DNA from: JBOFDK01 sp051646925
GTDB taxonomy: Bacteria > Bacillota > Clostridia > Lachnospirales > Cellulosilyticaceae
DNA length: 6,031 nt
Direction of reading: 5' to 3'
Assembly (NCBI GenBank): GCA_051646925.1
Contig: JBOFDK010000117.1
Span: forward strand, 1-6,031
The position numbers and the translations under genes were made by a program. Position 1 is the first letter of the stretch. Each line of letters begins with the position of its first letter. Under the pieces are notes generated by a model, which was not told the DNA's origin, did not search any database, and saw only the letters and a list, made by a program, of their open reading frames with translations. This document shows, in pieces, positions 5,270-6,031 of this stretch.

Positions 5270-5977
5270 ATGATTTATTTAAATAATGTTTCAAAAGTAT
5301 ATTCAAATGGAACAGTTGGATTAAAACCAACAACTCTAAGTATTGAAAAAGGCGAATTTGTATTTATAACAGGAAATAGTGGTTCAGGTAAGTCTACATT
5401 ATTAAAACTAATGCTTAAAGAAGTTGAACCGACACAGGGTAAAATTATAGTAAATAACAAAGAAATTACAAAATTAAAACGTAGACAAGTACCATTTTTC
5501 AGAAGAGACATAGGCGTAGTATTTCAAGATTTTAGATTGTTACCAAACCAAACAGTTTATGAAAATGTAGCATTTGCAATGCAAGTGGTTCAAGCTAACA
5601 AAAAAGAAATAAGACGAGCTGTTCCACTTATGCTAGGGTTAGTAGGGCTTGCAAAAAAAGCAAGATGTTACCCAAATGAACTATCAGGAGGGGAACAACA
5701 AAGGACAGCTATTGCAAGAGCTATAGTAAATAATAGCCCGATATTGATAGCAGACGAACCAACAGGAAACTTAGACCCAGCGACATCTTGGGAAATTATG
5801 AATTTTCTAAGCGATATTAATCGCAGAGGAGTAACTGTAATTGTAGCAACACATGAACGAGAAATAGTTAATGCAATGCAAAGAAGAGTACTAGAAGTGA
5901 GCGAGGGCATGATTATAAAAGATATTCATGAAGGAGGTTATGATGATGAAATGGCATACCATCAAGTATCTCTGTAA
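5270..5977 (+). CDS. ftsE: Cell division ATP-binding protein FtsE
   Basis: The 235-residue protein is the ATPase of the FtsEX complex, which does not transport a substrate. At the division site it transmits ATP-driven movements through FtsX to extracellular peptidoglycan hydrolases or their activators. All motifs are present: Walker A GNSGSGKST (35-43), Q-loop Gln86 in VFQDFRLLP (84-92), signature LSGGE (138-142), Walker B ILIADEP (158-164), D-loop GNLDP (166-170) and switch His195. VFQDFRLLP and GNLDP are typical of FtsE rather than of LolD/MacB relatives, and the ftsX start downstream confirms it. The start has a modest TTAGGGG (5254-5260) nine bases upstream, 20 bases after the regulator's stop. 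No terminator or promoter is visible in that gap. The last ten or so codons overlap ftsX, and the EGGYDDE segment (221-227) is encoded by the ftsX ribosome site and start codons. Confidence 0.95.
   Translation: MIYLNNVSKVYSNGTVGLKPTTLSIEKGEFVFITGNSGSGKSTLLKLMLKEVEPTQGKIIVNNKEITKLKRRQVPFFRRDIGVVFQDFRLLPNQTVYENVAFAMQVVQANKKEIRRAVPLMLGLVGLAKKARCYPNELSGGEQQRTAIARAIVNNSPILIADEPTGNLDPATSWEIMNFLSDINRRGVTVIVATHEREIVNAMQRRVLEVSEGMIIKDIHEGGYDDEMAYHQVSL
5931..5937 (+). promoter_or_regulatory. Strong ribosome binding site of ftsX inside ftsE
   Basis: AAGGAGG, a perfect Shine-Dalgarno sequence, lies within the ftsE coding region. Three consecutive in-frame ATG codons follow at 5940, 5943 and 5946, spaced 2, 5 and 8 bases away, so 5946 is the best-placed start, with 5943 possible. 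Confidence 0.85.
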
Positions 5978-6031
5978 AGAAGGGTTTTTAGGAATTTGGA
6001 AAAACCGTTTAATGGCACTCGCTTCAGCTGG
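5946..6031 (+). CDS. ftsX: Cell division protein FtsX, N-terminus (3'-truncated by window edge)
   Basis: The frame stays open from ATG 5946 to the window end, 28 full codons. The peptide MKWHTIKYLCKEGFLGIWKN followed by RLMALASAG matches the start of FtsX: a short basic cytoplasmic segment with the EGF-x-x-I/L-W-x-N-R pattern leading into the first membrane helix. FtsX is the four-helix membrane partner of FtsE whose extracellular loop controls peptidoglycan hydrolases. The gene overlaps the ftsE end by 32 bp in another frame, the usual coupled arrangement. Two further in-frame ATG codons (5940, 5943) lie just upstream, but 5946 has the best spacing to the ribosome site. The rest of the gene lies beyond the window. 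Confidence 0.88.
   Translation, partial: MKWHTIKYLCKEGFLGIWKNRLMALASA

Noticed and set aside
1..6031. CRISPR array, insertion sequence, phage, toxin–antitoxin or defence genes
   Set aside because: No regularly spaced repeats, transposase or integrase motifs, or terminal inverted repeats were seen; every substantial gene belongs to a cell-wall, transport, regulatory or division family.

Overview
The window is AT-rich, encodes every recognisable gene on the + strand, and looks chromosomal. The gene content (DUF5693–csaB–tagA, an orphan MsmK/UgpC-type ATPase, a CdaR/PucR-type regulator followed by ftsE–ftsX) points to a low-GC Firmicute of class Clostridia. A Lachnospirales-like genome (Cellulosilyticum-like) is my best guess, from gene order and codon use only, not from a marker gene. 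I see no mobile element, CRISPR array, tRNA or rRNA.

Layout. (1) Positions 1-1969 are the end of a cell-wall polysaccharide operon. It holds the last ~53 codons of a membrane protein (probably DUF5693), csaB (polysaccharide pyruvyl transferase) and tagA (WecG/TagA/CpsF glycosyltransferase). Consecutive genes overlap by 25 and 14 bp, and the unit closes with a strong intrinsic terminator at 2012-2069. (2) Positions 2070-2580 are a ~500 bp gene-poor, very AT-rich spacer. (3) Positions 2581-3699 hold a single-gene unit for a MalK/MsmK/UgpC-type sugar-importer ATPase. It is followed by two small hairpins and a perfect, probably bidirectional, terminator (3795-3836). (4) Positions 3837-4151 are a regulatory spacer ending in a near-consensus vegetative promoter (TTGAAA, 17 bp, TATAAT). 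(5) Positions 4152-6031 hold a CdaR/PucR-type regulator, ftsE and the start of ftsX. They are closely packed, with no terminator seen between them, so probably one transcript.

How the genes work together. CsaB and TagA fit synthesis and pyruvylation of a secondary cell-wall polysaccharide, which in many Gram-positives anchors SLH-domain S-layer proteins. The MsmK-like ATPase has no permease or binding-protein genes beside it, so it probably energises several sugar importers encoded elsewhere. The regulator, probably sensing a small metabolite, shares a promoter with the FtsEX division complex, which controls peptidoglycan hydrolases. This is a possible link between nutrition and division.

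Annotation corrections: the msmK start is the ATG at 2581, not 2515. The regulator most likely starts at GTG 4152, not TTG 4137. Two partial genes at the window edges (2-163 and 5946-6031) are real. I found nothing that clearly amounts to a new biological system. The most unusual details are an in-phase A AAA AAA motif at the DUF5693/csaB junction, the regulator–ftsEX coupling, and the overlap of the ftsX translation start with the ftsE C-terminus.
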